Counted from the stretch's first letter, positions 10,559-22,690 are shown. The stretch is DNA of 64,000 nt from Malaya genurostris (GCF_030247185.1 NC_080570.1:99839545-99903544), one strand, 5' to 3'. The notes: generated by a model from the sequence alone, not told the origin. Program-made: numbers and translations.

Positions 10559-11460
10559 ACCAGCAGCGAGAGAGAATGCACCTTCTGCGTGGTTAATAAA
10601 AACCTCAAACGCTCAGGTCGCATCTCTCATTCGCTTGCTGGCCATCGAGGCGCGAGGACCAGCCAGCAGCAGCAGCGGGAGTTAAATTTTCACCAGCAGC
10701 GAGAGAGAATGCACCTTCTGCGTGGTTAATAAAAACCTCAAACGCTCAGGTCGCATCTCTCATTCGCTTGCTGGCCATCGAGGCGCGAGGACCAGCCAGC
10801 AGCAGCAGCGGGAGATAAACTTTCCACCAGCAGCGAGAGAGAATGCACCTTCTGCGTGGTTAATAAAAACCTCAAACGCTCAGGTCGCATCTCTCATTCG
10901 CTTGCTGGCCATCGAGGCGAGAGGACCAGCCAGCGGCAGCAGCGGGAGTTAAACTTTCCACCAGCAGCGAGAGAGAATGCACCTTCTGCGTGGTTAATAA
11001 AAACCTCAAACGCTCAGGTCGCATCTCTCATTCGCTTGCTGGCCATCAAGGCGAGAGGACCAGCCAGCGGCAGCAGCGGGAGTTAAACTTTCCACCAGCA
11101 GCGAGAGAGAATGCACCTTCTGCGTGGTTAATAAAAACCTCAAACGCTCAGGTCGCATCTCTCATTCGCTTGCTGGCCATCGAGGCGAGAGGACCAGCCA
11201 GCGGTAGCAGCGGGAGTTAAACTTTCCACCAGCAGCGAGAGAGAATGCACCTTCTGCGTGGTTAATAAAAACCTCAAACGCTCAGGTCGCATCTCTCATT
11301 CGCTTGCTGGCCATCGAGGCGCGAGGACCAGCCAGCGGCAGCAGCGGGAGTTAAACTTTCCACCAGCAGCGAGAGAGAATGCACCTTCTGCGTGGTTAAT
11401 AAAAACCTCAAACGCTCAGGTCGCATCTCTCATTCGCTTGCTGGCCATCAAGGCGAGAAC
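10559..11460 (+). repeat. 134-bp tandem array, seven monomers
   Basis: Monomers start with ACCAGCAGCGAGAGAG at 10559, 10692, 10826, 10960, 11094, 11228 and 11362; the spacing is 133 bp once and 134 bp thereafter, and the last is truncated at about 11460. Copies differ by only a few bases. Each carries an ATAAAA box and, about 30 nt on, CTCATTCG, like a TATA box and arthropod initiator. Because 134 is not a multiple of three, the open frames that cross the array rotate and are not genes. The array directly continues the promoter-like DNA interrupted by the Jockey element. It may be a promoter-monomer array like those in some retrotransposon 5' UTRs, which is inference. Confidence 0.9.
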
Positions 11461-11631
11461 CAGCAGCGACTGAAACTGGAGTCTGAGTCTGTTATTGGAT
11501 CTAAATTTAGGTCTTGAACTCAGGGTCCAGTTCTCTATTCCAGACTTCTATTCGGTTCTTCTTAAAACCATAATAATACTCCTAAAGAATTATGCGGAAT
11601 TTACTTTACTGTACCTCTATCCAACCCATTT
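11461..11631. other. Spacer after the tandem array
   Basis: Non-repetitive sequence following the last monomer; no gene or motif is recognised. Confidence 0.4.
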
Positions 11632-13662
11632 TTGTCGTGAATACGACTTACTTTACTAAGGGGTGCCTTTTCAAAATTTACCCTCTGAGAGAGTGATAAG
11701 TTTTTGATCGTGAATATCTATTGTTGTATCTAATGAATCAACATAATTCTTGCGACATGCCGACATGGAAATATGATCACAATTTTATGATAAAATTTTC
11801 AGTTTTGTGACATAGTCTCAAATAATTCAAATTTAAACTTTTCTGAAATGTTTGGTATAAAAGAGTATCAAAAAGATAATTCATAAGGCGCGTTTGCCTT
11901 TCTCGTATTTTTAAAGCTCATAGCTCAGTGATCTGTGAAAGGATTTATATAATCTAACTACCAATAGAATCGAAATTTTTCAATTTAAACGTGTATAGCA
12001 AAAGCATTGAAGTATTTCAATAGTACTATTGAAAAATCTGTCTCATTTGATCCATGTCAACACCATGTCAGAACGCGTGCTGAAGAAGAGAACAAAATAT
12101 CTGCTGCTGTACAACAAATCGTCCGGGAAAAATGTTCCGAAAAGTGGTGAATATCGCAGTGAGTTCCTCAATTTGGTCCTTGTGAATGCTAGAAACGAAT
12201 CCCTACAGCATATTGATAGTTTCTTTCAATAAATTATGCAAATCCGAAATGAAATAATCGGCAATAAAATTCTGTATGCTGCTATTTTTATAGCCGTTAG
12301 GACCGCCCATTAGTGAAAAAGCTACAAACGAAATCACATAAAAGGAAATCTCTTAACAAAAATTCAATCAGTTTGGATTCAATCGCCACTGCGAGCAGAT
12401 GTGTTTTGTGTCGTCTGCACAGCTAGTTTCGCTTTCGACAAGAGCGATTACGTCACAGCTGCCAGTCATTAGCATTGGGAAAAAAACAACGGTGGAGAGC
12501 ATTGCACAATATCAGCCGTTCTAATGGCTCTAAAATTTTTCTAAAGAACTATTAGGATTTGTTGTTCGCAAATCGTAGGGAAATATCCTCAGTTTACTGC
12601 AAATCAAGAACAGTTTGCTTAGATTTGTGCACTTTTCGCTGTGTGAAATTCACAGTAATCGAGATCAAGTGAAGCTTTCTTTGTTTTTGCGAAAAATGTG
12701 AAAAAGGGGAATGCGTGCATAATTCATACAATTGATATTCGGAAGTGTTAAGGAACATGTCAGTTGTTTTCGTATTCACGACATCCAGTTATGTCTCTGA
12801 CATTACCCACCCGCCTTTTTTCCAATGCTAATGACAGGCAGCTGTGACGTAATCGCTCTTGTCGAAAGCGAAACTAGCTGTGCAGACGACACTGCTCGCA
12901 GTGGCGATAGAATCCAAACTGATTCAATTTTTGTTAAGAGATTTCCTTTTATGAGATTTCGTTTGTAGCTTTTTCACTAATGGGCGGTCCTAACGGCTAT
13001 AAAAATAGCCGCATATAGAATTTTAATGTCGATTATTTCATTTCGGATTTGCATAATTTATTGAAAGGAACTATCAATATGCTCTAGGGATTCGTTTCTA
13101 GCATTCAGAAGGACCAAATTGAGGAACTCACTACAATATTCACCACTTTTCGGAACATTTTTCTTGAACGATTTGTTGAACAGCAGCAGCTATTTTCTTC
13201 TCTTCCTCAGAACACGTTCTGATTGGCTGGTGTTGACATGGGTCAAATGAGATAGGTTTTTCAATAGTGTACTATTGAAATACTTTAATGCTTTTGCTAT
13301 ACACGTTTAAGTTGAAAAATTTCGATTCTATTGGTAGTTAGATTATATAAATCCTTCCACAGATCACTGAGCTATGAGCTTTCAAAATACGAGAAAGGCA
13401 AACGCGCCATATGAATTGTCCTCTTTGATACTCGTTTATACCAAACATTTCAGAAAAGTTTAATTTTGAACTATTTGAGATTATGTCACACAACTGAAAA
13501 TTTTATCATAAAATTGTGATCATATTTCCGATGGCATGTCGCAAGAATTATGTTGATTCATTAGATACAACAGGAGATATTCACGATCAAAAACTTATCA
13601 CTCTCTCAGAGGGTAAATTTTGAAAAGGCACCCCATAGTAAAGTAAGTCGTATTCACGACAA
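11632..13662. mobile_element. Foldback-type element, long inverted arms
   Basis: Both ends carry TTGTCGTGAATACGAC in inverted orientation, and the two arms (about 11632-12480 and 12820-13662) are inverted copies of each other for some 800 bp. The centre (about 12780-12819) holds the family's other terminal module, ending GGGTGGGCGG-like on the opposite strand. Each arm has a TATAAAAG-like motif (for example 11856-11863, with TCAT 25 nt on) and the 16-bp palindrome GGCTATAAAAATAGCC (12995-13010). A 67-codon frame at 12029-12232 recurs in the copy at 56174, but the family varies too much there to claim a protein. Confidence 0.75.
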
Positions 13663-13843
13663 AAAACGAACAGAAAGCACTATAGATGGATCCCAACCGG
13701 TGGAGTCGAAGGGTTATAACAATCAGATAATCGCTAAAGTTCCAGATGGATTTCAGCAATAACGTAAATCACAGAACGTTAGCGACAAGGGCACCGGTGA
13801 TGTCTACTAAGAGAGTAGTGCGTGTCACATGAATAAAGAAATA
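13663..13843. other. Spacer before the MITE
   Basis: Short stretch without recognisable genes or repeats. Confidence 0.3.
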
Positions 13844-14100
13844 TCTCGGTTAATTTTTCAAAAGGGCATAAAAGCAAGTGACAATTTCTCTTTGTTTACT
13901 TTCTCTTCTGTTAATTACCAAGCGGTTTCCACGTTTATCACTCAACTCTTTGCATGAAATGATACTCGAAACTTTCGACTTTCAAATAGAATAGTGATAT
14001 CAAAGAAAATCTTTTTAATCACATGACAATAATCGAAAGAGAGAGTGAATAAAGAGAAACTGTCACTTGCTTATACGCCCTTTTGAAAAATTAACCGAGA
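13844..14100. mobile_element. MITE with about 55-bp TIRs and TA duplication (mariner-like)
   Basis: The ends TCTCGGTTAATTTTTCAAAA and its inverse extend as near-perfect inverted repeats for about 55 bp. The element is flanked by TA on both sides (13842-13843 and 14101-14102), the target preference of Tc1/mariner elements. At 257 bp it has no coding capacity. Confidence 0.85.
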
Positions 14101-14102
14101 TA

Positions 14103-14430
14103 TACATTTTATTCAAGTGTTTTTTTTAATAACGATAAGTCCTTTCTGGCACGATATTCAAACACAACTTACGTGTACTCAATAATAAAAGGATAACCTC
14201 GATATAAACATGATATTTAGATTTGGATCATTTTGGATAGCATGAAGCAAGATAAAACATACAGTTCACGTCACAAAAATTATAATATAATAATTTACAT
14301 ATTTATATAGTACAAGATGGTGTCTTCTATAACCACTCGGTTGTGGTATGTGAGCGATAAAGTGCATTGTACCACACAATCACTAAATATATTGAAATCG
14401 AATCTTTTAGCAGCGATAGCGCCTTTTATT
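14103..14430. other. Spacer between MITE and BEL/Pao LTR
   Basis: AT-rich sequence; nothing is recognised apart from the target site GAGGA at its right edge (14431-14435). Confidence 0.3.
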
Positions 14431-14435
14431 GAGGA

Positions 14436-14629
14436 TGTAGCTCAAACAATTCAAGTGGACTGTATATCGAAGGCTCAGCGTACGCGAGGTTAAATAAAAC
14501 ATCCGCACACATAAGCGTCTGAATAATAACTAATATATTTCGTCACCTTACACGTCTAACAGTTTTTAGTTGAATTGAAAGTAATGTCTGTAGAATACAC
14601 TGAATCAAATGTTGTTAGTACTGCGAACA
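14436..14629 (-). repeat. 3' LTR of the BEL/Pao element
   Basis: Starts TGTAGCTCAAAC and ends GTACTGCGAACA. It differs from the other LTR at only a few positions, suggesting a modest age despite the broken coding region. Confidence 0.93.
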
Positions 14630-14664
14630 TCCTCCCGGCCGTTGAAATGGCTGCATTTCATAAG

Positions 14665-16508
14665 CTATGATGCATCCAATTCTTCATCATCAAGTGGTAA
14701 CAAACATACGTTTTTCACTGCCCGTTTGATGACAGAATCATTCGTTTTCAAAGTCACCACTCGCACGTGACCATCCTTGCCTGGATGCAACTCTATTATA
14801 CGAGCCAGATTCCACTGAAGCGGAGGGAGATTTTCATCGACAATCAGCACTAATGCGCCAATATTGAACTTAGTCGTTGTGAAATCACGTTGTCGTCGTT
14901 GAAGCCCTTGAAGATAATCTGTTGACCAGGTACGCCAATACTTCTGTTTAGGTCTTGCAGAATCTGCCATCGTGATAGTCTACCAAGTTTGACATGTTCG
15001 TATGATGGCTCGAGAACTGCTTGAAACTCTCTACCTTTAAAAAAATGAGCTGGCGTAATAGCAGTCAAATCGTTTGGATCGTCTGACGATGGAATCAATG
15101 GACGCGAATTTAATATCGCCTCAATTTGCGCCAAAACGGTCGTCAATTCTTCATATGAAAGCTTGTGGTCCGCCAGTATTGGGCGCAGATGGAATTTAGT
15201 TGACTTCACACCAGCTTCCCATAGTCCCCCAAAGTGAGGACTACGAGGAGGAATAAATGACCACTCAATGTTCCGTTTAGCACAAAAGCCATTCAATTTT
15301 TTCTTATGCATTTCACTTTCAAAAAGATCGGCCAATTTCGCTAACTCATTGTTCGCACCGACGAAATTGGTGGCATTATCGGAAAATACCTTTCTCGGCA
15401 ATCCCCTTCTGCTCACAAACCGCTGGAGAGCTGCCAGGCATGCATCCGTTGATAGATTCGACACAGCTTCCAAATGCATTGCACGTGTGGTCATGCAAAT
15501 GAATACGCATACATAACCCTTTATCATTATAAATTTTCTTACGGACGCTACCGACTTCAACGTAAAGGGGCCAGCAAAATCTATTCCGACATTAGCGAAT
15601 GGGTATGCACTTTGAACTCTATATTCCGGTAAATCTCCCATTAGTTAGGTTGCTCTTTTGGGGTTTGTGCGATAACATGGAGTGCACTTATGGATCACAT
15701 TTCGAATGACGGTTTTCGCTCGAAGAGGCCAAAATTGTTGCCTCACAACAGCAAGTAAACCCTGCTGACCGATATGCATGTTACTCATGTGCAAATGACG
15801 AATAATAGCAACGGTTACGGGATGTTTAGACGGTAATAGTAACTGATGTTTGCTACCATAAGGAATATTAGAGTGTCGAATTCGCCCTCCTACACGTAGT
15901 ATATCATCCCTCTCGTCGATAAAGGGATTCAAGCATTTCAGTGAATATTTGAAATGAGTTTCTTCCTTCAATGCACGAATTTCGGCTCCAAAGCCCTCTC
16001 GTTGGGTCAGTCTTACTATTAATAGCAATGCACGTCTCATTTCGTCAGCTGTAGGCAGCCCCTTTGTAAAATTTTTTCTTCCGCTTTTTATGAAATCCGT
16101 GAAACGAACGACGTAGGCCATGGATCTCTGCATAATAGAAAATCTGCTGATAGTGTCAAATATTTTCAATCGCTGGTGAACGCCCGTGGTGAAAAGAACA
16201 ACTCGCATTTCTGGAATTTCTGCTGAAAGTATTGGCGCATCTTCAAACTGAATATCTACTTTCTTCAAGCAGTCGGGTCCAGTCCACCAGCATTGGCATT
16301 CTCGAAGTTGATTCGGTTGAACTCCTCTCGAAATGAGGTCTGCAGGATTCGACTTGGACGATATATACCGCCATTCAAATTCGTTTGTCAGTTGTTGGAT
16401 TTGCATTACGCGATTTCCCACATAAATCATCAGCGCGTCTGGAGATATCTTGATCCAATGTAGCACGATTTGCGAGTCACTCCATAAGGTAACGGATCGA
16501 AATTGCAC
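14665..16508 (-). pseudogene. BEL/Pao pol, RNase H and integrase part
   Basis: From 16508 downward the frame carries an RNase H segment with the acidic LWSDSQIVLHWIK motif. A zinc-binding H2C2 region follows, ending at an in-frame TAA (15645-15647). In the same frame, 15641-14850 is the integrase core: VGIDFAGPF (first Asp), FSDNATNFVG (second Asp) and HFGGLWEAGVKS (Glu), the D,D-35-E triad. A frameshift near 14960 moves the C-terminal DUF5641-like domain (WSTDYLQGLQRR) into another frame, ending at 14665. The order matches Pao pol. The stop plus frameshift make this non-functional. Confidence 0.9.
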
Positions 16509-16545
16509 TTTTTTGGCAATAATCTCGATTTACTGCAGTTCAATC

Positions 16546-18420
16546 TCATTTCAGCACTTCCATCACGAAATAGGGACCGCGTGTAGAGCAAGCCCCATAA
16601 GCCAGATCGGATGCATCACCGAATCCATGTAGCTCGACACCAATACCGTCATAATGAATGACGCAACGTGGAATTTCGAAACCATTCAACGTTTGCAACC
16701 TTTTACGAAAATTCGTCCAAAGCTCCGCTAAGTCCTGTGGAAGTGCGTCGTCCCAGTGGAGATCAAGAAGCCATATTTTCCTCGTGATAAGCTTAGCAGC
16801 TGTGAGCACAGGGCCGAGGAAACCCAGCGGATCGAAAATTTTTGAAATTTCACTTAGAACTATTCGCTTTGTCAGATGCAATGACGGTTGCATTTCCGAA
16901 ATTTGAATCGAAAACACGTCTCTAGATGGATTCCATACTATTCCGAGTGTTTTCATTAAATAGTTAACTGCCGCATCATCAATTGTACCGAATTTCTCGC
17001 ATTTTTCTTCAGGAACCATGACAAGTAACTCCTTGGAGTTTGAACACACTTTGTGTATGTCGAACCCACCGACGTTCAGTAAATCTGTGACTTGTCGCAG
17101 TAGTTCCACAGCTTCTTCCAAGGTGTTGGCACCAGCTAGCATGTCGTCAATATAAAAAGACTTCTTTACGGCCATTGCTGCCAACGGAAAGCGATCTTGT
17201 TCTTCATCAGCCAGCTGTGTCAACACCATTGTTGCCAAGAATGGCGATGATGCGAGGCCGTAAGTCACGGTTTTTAACGTGTATGATCATCTCGATTACT
17301 TCTCCAAAAAATACGCAAGAAATCATCATTCATTCGTACCTGTCTGTACATTTTCGGAATATCTGCGCTAATGGCATACTGGAACGTTCGGAACCTTATA
17401 TGAATGGATACTAAGTCGTCTTGTACTGTCGGCCCAATCATTTGCGTTTGGTTGAACGTCACTCCGGATGATGACTCCGCAGATCCATCGAACACTTGAA
17501 GGCTTCAACACACAATGATGGGGCAAATAGAATACTGTAGTCGGATCTTCACCTGGCTCAGAAATAACTTCAACCATATGTCCTAACTCTTTATACTCAG
17601 TCATAAATTCAATGTACTGTCGTTTCAGGTTGGGATCTTTATCAAGTCTTCGTTCAACAGCTAAAAATCTTCTTCTTGCCATTAATTCCGAGTTGCCCAA
17701 CTGATCCTTTAGATCGTTGGACGGTAATTGAACGTAAAATCTGCCGGTCTCATCTCGTCGATATGTCTCAAGAAAATGAGTTATACAAGTGTTGTCGGAC
17801 GAATACTCTGAACAAGCTGTTTCGTCGTACGAATCAAAATACCAAAAGCGTTCAAGTAACTTACCGATGTCATCCTCAGTTACCATCGTGCAGAGTGTAT
17901 CGCATTCACTGAGATGATTCATTGGAATCAATCCACTTACGATCCAGCCAAGTGAAGTCTCCTGGACCGCAGGCAAATTATCTGCCAAATGCAGCTGACC
18001 GCTTTTTATCAATTTGAAAAACAGACCTGACCCAATTAGAACGTCTACTTGTCCGAGCACGTTGAATTCAGGATAAGCTAGTTCGCTGTTTTCCGGTATA
18101 TTAAACTGGGCCGTTTCGAAACGTTGTAACGGAAGCTCATTTGTAATTGTCTTTACAACAAGAAACTCAAGACACTGCGATTCGTAATCACTCACTCTCG
18201 ATTTGATTCTCGTATGTACCTTGTATTGAATAGTAATCTGTTTACCACCAATTCCGAGGATCGTATAGTTGGCTCTTTTACGTTGTAATCCAAGTCTAGT
18301 CACCATTTTTTCCGTAATAAAATGCTTATGTGAAGCAGAATCTAATACCGCTCGACAATGCAATATCCGCTTTCCTGCACCGTATAAAAGAGCAACCGCT
18401 GTAGCAAGTAACGTATATTG
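16546..18420 (-). pseudogene. BEL/Pao pol, protease (DUF1758) and reverse transcriptase part
   Basis: The frame from 18363 holds an aspartic protease with LDSASHKHFI; the usual third residue Gly of the D-S/T-G triad is Ala here, as in many Pao elements. RT follows: FYVQLP and VFYLPHHCVLKPSS, then after a frameshift FDGSAESSSG and ADIPKMYRQVRM (17495-17274), and after another shift YGLASSPF and the catalytic YIDDM (17268-16546). The three pieces are collinear with the Pao (peptidase A17) polyprotein. Another shift near 18425 separates protease from gag. Confidence 0.9.
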
Positions 18421-18421
18421 A

Positions 18422-18690
18422 TCAAATTGAACGTTTGAGCAGAGTTGATCCGTTCGTCACTGAATTTATCGCTGTGCCACTGACATCTGTCGATGTTTTC
18501 ACCGCGTCTGCTTTAGGTGTTTCGTTTTCGTTTTGCACCTTTGACTCGCCGGAATGCGAATCGGATGGATGCAGTGAGGTGTGATGACGTTTGCCACATT
18601 GCTTGCACGACTTCTCTGACTTACACTTTCCCGTGATGTGGCCTCTTTCCAAGCAATTGAAACACGAACCACTTTTGCGAAGAGAATTGT
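18422..18690 (-). pseudogene. BEL/Pao gag zinc-knuckle region
   Basis: The minus strand encodes two knuckles, CFNCLERGHITGKC and CKQCGKRHHTSLH, typical of Pao gag C-termini, followed by a Ser/Thr-rich spacer. Gag continues upstream on the far side of the MITE at 18691-19065. Confidence 0.88.
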
Positions 18691-19065
18691 GGCCCTTATT
18701 ACCGTTCTCACTTCCACTTTCACACTCACTTCACTTACATGTCACTTCACTTAATTTTACCTATTACCGGTATCACGCATAGTGAAGTGATCACTGTGGT
18801 AGAAAAAAACTAATTTTTTTAACAAAATGTTGGTGGCGTGATGTTCATAATGACATCAAGTTCATCCAAGTAATTACTTTTGTCTCTGAAGCGACTTCCA
18901 TAATAAGGACCTACATTCACTTCACTTGATTTCCACCGTGAAGTGATACCCATAATAAGGGTCACAGTCACTTCACTTGATTTCCACCGTGAAGTGATAC
19001 CCATAATAAGGGTCACAGTCACTTCACTTGGTTTTCACCGTGTAGTGATACCGGTAATAAGGGCC
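18691..19065. mobile_element. MITE A1, GGCCCTTATT family, in gag
   Basis: Ends GGCCCTTATTACCG and CGGTAATAAGGGCC; 375 bp; flanked by TGT on both sides (18688-18690, 19066-19068). The interior has repeats of AAGTGAAGTGA and no protein. It splits the gag knuckle region from the upstream CSHCKGDHEIWRC knuckle. Confidence 0.9.
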
Positions 19066-19068
19066 TGT

Positions 19069-19373
19069 ATTTTTCACTTAGAATCGCTTTTCTAAATACA
19101 TCACACCTCCAAATTTCATGGTCTCCCTTACAATGTGAACATTTTTCGTTGGTAGTTACAAGACTATGCACCTTCGAGTCCATTTTTCCCGTTGAGCGTA
19201 CTTGTTTTACGGATTCCATTGTCTCCTTGCTACTACGACTTATTTTCTCATACACTTTACACCGTTCTTTGAGAAATTCCATTGTTGATTTGTAATCCGC
19301 CAATTCATTGTCTTTCTGATTCAAGCCCCACGCCTTGCGGGTTTCCAGGTCAAACTTTTTCGTTAATGTATTT
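19069..19373 (-). pseudogene. BEL/Pao gag, middle segment
   Basis: Gag sequence (KKFDLETRKAWG, then CSHCKGDHEIWRCDVF) continues the DUF1759 part found at 21848-22690. It is bounded by MITE A1 on one side and the SINE on the other, and no internal stop is seen. Confidence 0.85.
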
Positions 19374-19385
19374 AGCAGTATCATT

Positions 19386-19538
19386 TTTTTTTTGTTTCAA
19401 TTATAGAGGTTTTAACATCTTAGGTCATTCGCCTCTTCGGACCAGAAAATCTTTCTGACCCTATGTGCGGGGTTGGGAATCGAACCCAGGCGGGCTGCGT
19501 GAAAGGCATCGACTATCCCATCACGCTATACCCGTCCC
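19386..19538 (-). mobile_element. tRNA-derived SINE
   Basis: On the minus strand this 153-bp unit has Pol III promoter elements: an A-box region (TATAGCGTGATGG) and a B box GGTTCGATTCC (plus coordinates 19476-19486). A pyrimidine/purine body and a terminal poly(A) follow. It is flanked by a perfect 12-bp duplication AGCAGTATCATT (19374-19385, 19539-19550). It resembles Feilai-type mosquito SINEs; the family name is not certain. Confidence 0.92.
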
Positions 19539-19550
19539 AGCAGTATCATT

Positions 19551-19612
19551 TCACCCAATCCGTTCACCGGTAATTCAAGGTTCTTTAAGGCATCAACGTT
19601 TTTTGAAACAGT
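19551..19612 (-). pseudogene. BEL/Pao gag, short segment between SINE and MITE stack
   Basis: A 62-bp island of gag coding sequence (minus strand, NLELPVNGLGEM) is stranded between two insertions. It links the DUF1759 half to the segment at 19069-19373. Confidence 0.8.
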
Positions 19613-20846
19613 GGCCCTTATTACGGGTATCACTACACGGTGTAAACCAAGTGAAGTGATTGTGACCCTTATGCACGCAGAGAAATGGAGCTTGTTTAAA
19701 ATAACAAATCGGTTTGTAGATTTTCAAATCCGATTCATGTTAATTTCAATCTAGAATATGATTGTTTTAAACCATTTTCTCCCTTCAACATCAACAAAGA
19801 TCTCTGTTCAATGTGAATAAATATTTTGGTCTTGCCAAACGAAAAAAATAATTGTTCCAGCTGATTTTATTGTTGAAATAATTCATCAATGTATTGCGTA
19901 TCAATAAAAGCAGAGTTGATTTTATTCGCAATATCTATGTTGATTCAAGTCTGCTTTATCTTTATGTTAAGAACAAAATTTATTCATTTTATCTGTTGTC
20001 TTATTTGTGTAATGATACAACAAAGTTTATTGTTCAAAAGAACCATACCAGTCCTATTTCTTATAAACCAGAGTCGTTTTTTCAATCGTGAATGAACAGA
20101 AAAGTTTTTTACGCGTTTCAAAAGTAAAATTTTACCTGCTTATATATTTTTCATCGGGCTTTTCATCGATCCAAGCGTAAGTATTGATAGTTAATAATAT
20201 TAGAAACTACAATAACACGCTTTCTTAACAACATATATTTGATGCAGGTTATCTCTATCTTCACCAGAAGGGCACCGGGAAAGGGTACCGAATCATTGAA
20301 TACTATAAAAAGTAATATTCGATTGATTGTGGTATGTAGATAAATATTATAAATGTATGGAATATAAATGTAATTGAAATTCCTTACAAATATATAAATT
20401 GAAGGAAAATGTACCAACAACAAGCCTTCAAATTATTTCGAAAGAAATCATTTTACTCGTAAAAACAAAACCAAATGAATATTTTTTACAAACAAAAGCG
20501 TAAGTTGAAATACTAATCATTTCAAGTTGATATCTTATCATTTATTTCAACTGCCAAGTTTATAAATTCAAAACACTATAAATATTACCTTTATCCAAAA
20601 TTAGTTCATTTTAAACTGATTTTGCAAGTTGACTTTACTATGAAATTGTTTGTCAACAAATTGACAGGAACGCACAAGTAAAATATTTGTTGGTATTAAC
20701 AAAATATTTATAGAAACAAACTAATCCACTGAGCAAAATCAAATACCTAGTTTTGTTGTTTCAAGCAACAATATTTGCTATATTAAACCAATTTTTCTTT
20801 TGTCACTATTTCAACAAAATAAATCGTTACGTGAAACCCAGATTTA

Positions 20847-21169
20847 GGCCCTTATTACCGGTGTCACTACACGGTGGAAACTAAGTGAAGTGACTGTGAC
20901 CCTTATTATGGGTATCACTTCACGGTGGAAATCAAGTGAAGTGAATGTAGGACCTTATTACGAAAGTCGCTTTAGAGTCAAAAGTAAATACTTGGATGAA
21001 CTTGATGTCATTATTACCATCACGCCACCAACATTTTGTTGAAAAAATTAGTTTTTTCCACCACAGTGATCACTTCACTATGCGTGATATTGGTAATAGG
21101 TAAAAAAAAGTGAAGTGATATGTAAGTGAAGTGAATGTGAAAGTGGAAGTGAGAACGGTAATAAGGGCC
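20847..21169. mobile_element. MITE A3, GGCCCTTATT family
   Basis: Ends GGCCCTTATTACCGG and CGGTAATAAGGGCC, flanked by TTA on both sides (20844-20846, 21170-21172); 323 bp, non-coding. Confidence 0.88.
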
Positions 21170-21186
21170 TTAGTTACATTTACAAT

Positions 21187-21561
21187 GGCCCTTATAACCG
21201 TTCTCACTTCCACTTTCACACTCACTTCACTTACATGTCACTTCACTTAATTTTACCTATTACCGGTATCACGCATAGTGAAGTGATCACTGTGGTAGAA
21301 AAAAACTAATTTTTTTAACAAAATGTTGGTGGCGTGATGTTCATAATGACATCAAGTTCATCCAAGTAATTACTTTTGTCTCTGAAGCGACTTCCATAAT
21401 AAGGACCTACATTCACTTCACTTGATTTCCACCGTGAAGTGATACCCGTAATAAGGGTCACAGTCACTTCACTTGATTTCCACCGTGAAGTGATACCCAT
21501 AATAAGGGTCACAGTCACTTCACTTGGTTTTCACCGTGTAGTGATACCGGTAATAAGGGCC
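21187..21561. mobile_element. MITE A4, GGCCCTTATT family
   Basis: Same length (375 bp) and almost the same sequence as A1 at 18691-19065. It is flanked by AAT on both sides (21184-21186, 21562-21564). The near identity of A1 and A4 suggests recent mobility. Confidence 0.9.
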
Positions 21562-21847
21562 AATATTTTTCTCTGCGTGTGATCGGTATCACTTCACGGT
21601 GAAAATCGAGTGAAGTGAATTTAGGTAATTAGCACGGAAGTCGCTTTAAAGACAAAAGTAATTATTTGGATGAACTTGATGTCATTATGAACATCACGCC
21701 ACCAACATTTTGTTGAAAAAAATGAGTTTTTTCCACTGCAGTGATCACTTCACTATGCGTGATACTGGTAATAGGTAAAATCAAGTGAAGTGACATGTAA
21801 GTGAAGTGAATGTGAAAGTGGAAGTGAGAACGGTAATAAGGGCCAGT

Positions 21848-22690
21848 GTCTATTAGCTTTCGAAGCCCAACTGCGCTTTCCTTTGTCATAACTGGAATGT
21901 TGAATATCGCATCTATATGCTTATCAACTATCACCTGTTTGTCTTCGAACCGCTCCCGGAGAGTTTCCCAGGCAGCATCATAACCATTATTGTTGATAAT
22001 GTCTTGGTCTATCACACCAGCAGCAGAACCAATTAACGAATTGCGCAAATGGTACAATTTGATGGCCGTGTCGTATCGTGCCATCACATTTTGAAACATG
22101 TTTTGAAACGCAAACCAATTCTCGAAATTGCCATCGAATGAAGGTAACGGAGCTTTCAAAGGAGGAACGTACGGCGTATTCTGAATATGTTGAACTTCTG
22201 CTGGTTCCGACTCCGCCTTTACCGTTGCTTCGATACTCTTTGTAATTTGTACATATAGAGAACTGTAAAACTCTTCAAACTCAACGAAACGCATTTCCTC
22301 TGTACATTGAACATCTTCCGCAATGTTCAAATCATAGATGCGATTTTGTAAGTCATTATATTCATTGTATATACTTTCCAGCATCTTTATCTGTAGTTGT
22401 AAATAATGCTTGTCTGTTGCTGCAGGTCTTTTCATCGCTGAACGTATTCGAACCAGTTTTCTCATGACTGTTTCCTTTTTCTTCGTTATGATATCGAATT
22501 CGGCGCGTTCCCGTCGGATCAATTCCTTCTGATTTTGTTGATGTAATTGTTCAGTTACTGTTAAAACACGCGACGAATCATTCTCATCTTCAGCTCCAGT
22601 ATTTGTATCTTCTGTCCCTCTTGGGGTACGCATTATCGGCGCCATTTTGGTTTTTGCACTCATCTCTCGTTCACGAACACGCCTGAACAC
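21848..22690 (-). pseudogene. BEL/Pao gag, N-terminal part (DUF1759)
   Basis: The frame begins near 22690 (a likely start is MSAKTKMAPIMRTPRG, ten residues in). It has a Lys/Glu-rich predicted coiled-coil stretch and then the Pao gag domain (APLPSFDGNFENWFAFQ, ETLRERFED). It is intact until cut at 21847 by MITE A2. Confidence 0.88.

Larger units (their letters stand above)
19674..21579. mobile_element. TIR element with CACGCAGAGAAA ends, nested in MITE A2
   Basis: Ends CACGCAGAGAAA and TTTCTCTGCGTG are exact inverted copies. The interior (19686-20846) is AT-rich with TTGTT/AACAA-rich inverted motifs and no protein. Removing the two MITE copies inside leaves an element of about 1.2 kb. The target duplication is unclear, so the superfamily is not assigned. 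Confidence 0.7.
19613..21844. mobile_element. MITE A2 (GGCCCTTATT family) carrying further nested elements
   Basis: The outer ends GGCCCTTATTACGG (19613) and CGGTAATAAGGGCC (21844) are flanked by AGT on both sides (19610-19612, 21845-21847), inside BEL/Pao gag. The copy is itself split by a second element at about 19674-21579, which contains two more copies of this MITE family. Confidence 0.88.

Noticed and set aside
10559..11460. Possible CRISPR array
   Set aside because: The whole 134-bp unit is conserved with no variable spacers, and the sequence is eukaryotic.
10479..11473. Series of similar 70-76-residue open frames
   Set aside because: They come from the 134-bp tandem repeat; the period is not a multiple of three and the frames rotate between monomers.
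12029..12232. Small conserved protein shared by foldback copies (also at 56174)
   Set aside because: The similarity is explained by DNA-level repeat identity; other copies of the unit carry stops and there is no codon-level constraint that I can see.
19470..19538. tRNA gene on the minus strand
   Set aside because: Only A- and B-box-like parts are present, followed by an unrelated body, a poly(A) tail and a 12-bp duplication: a SINE.
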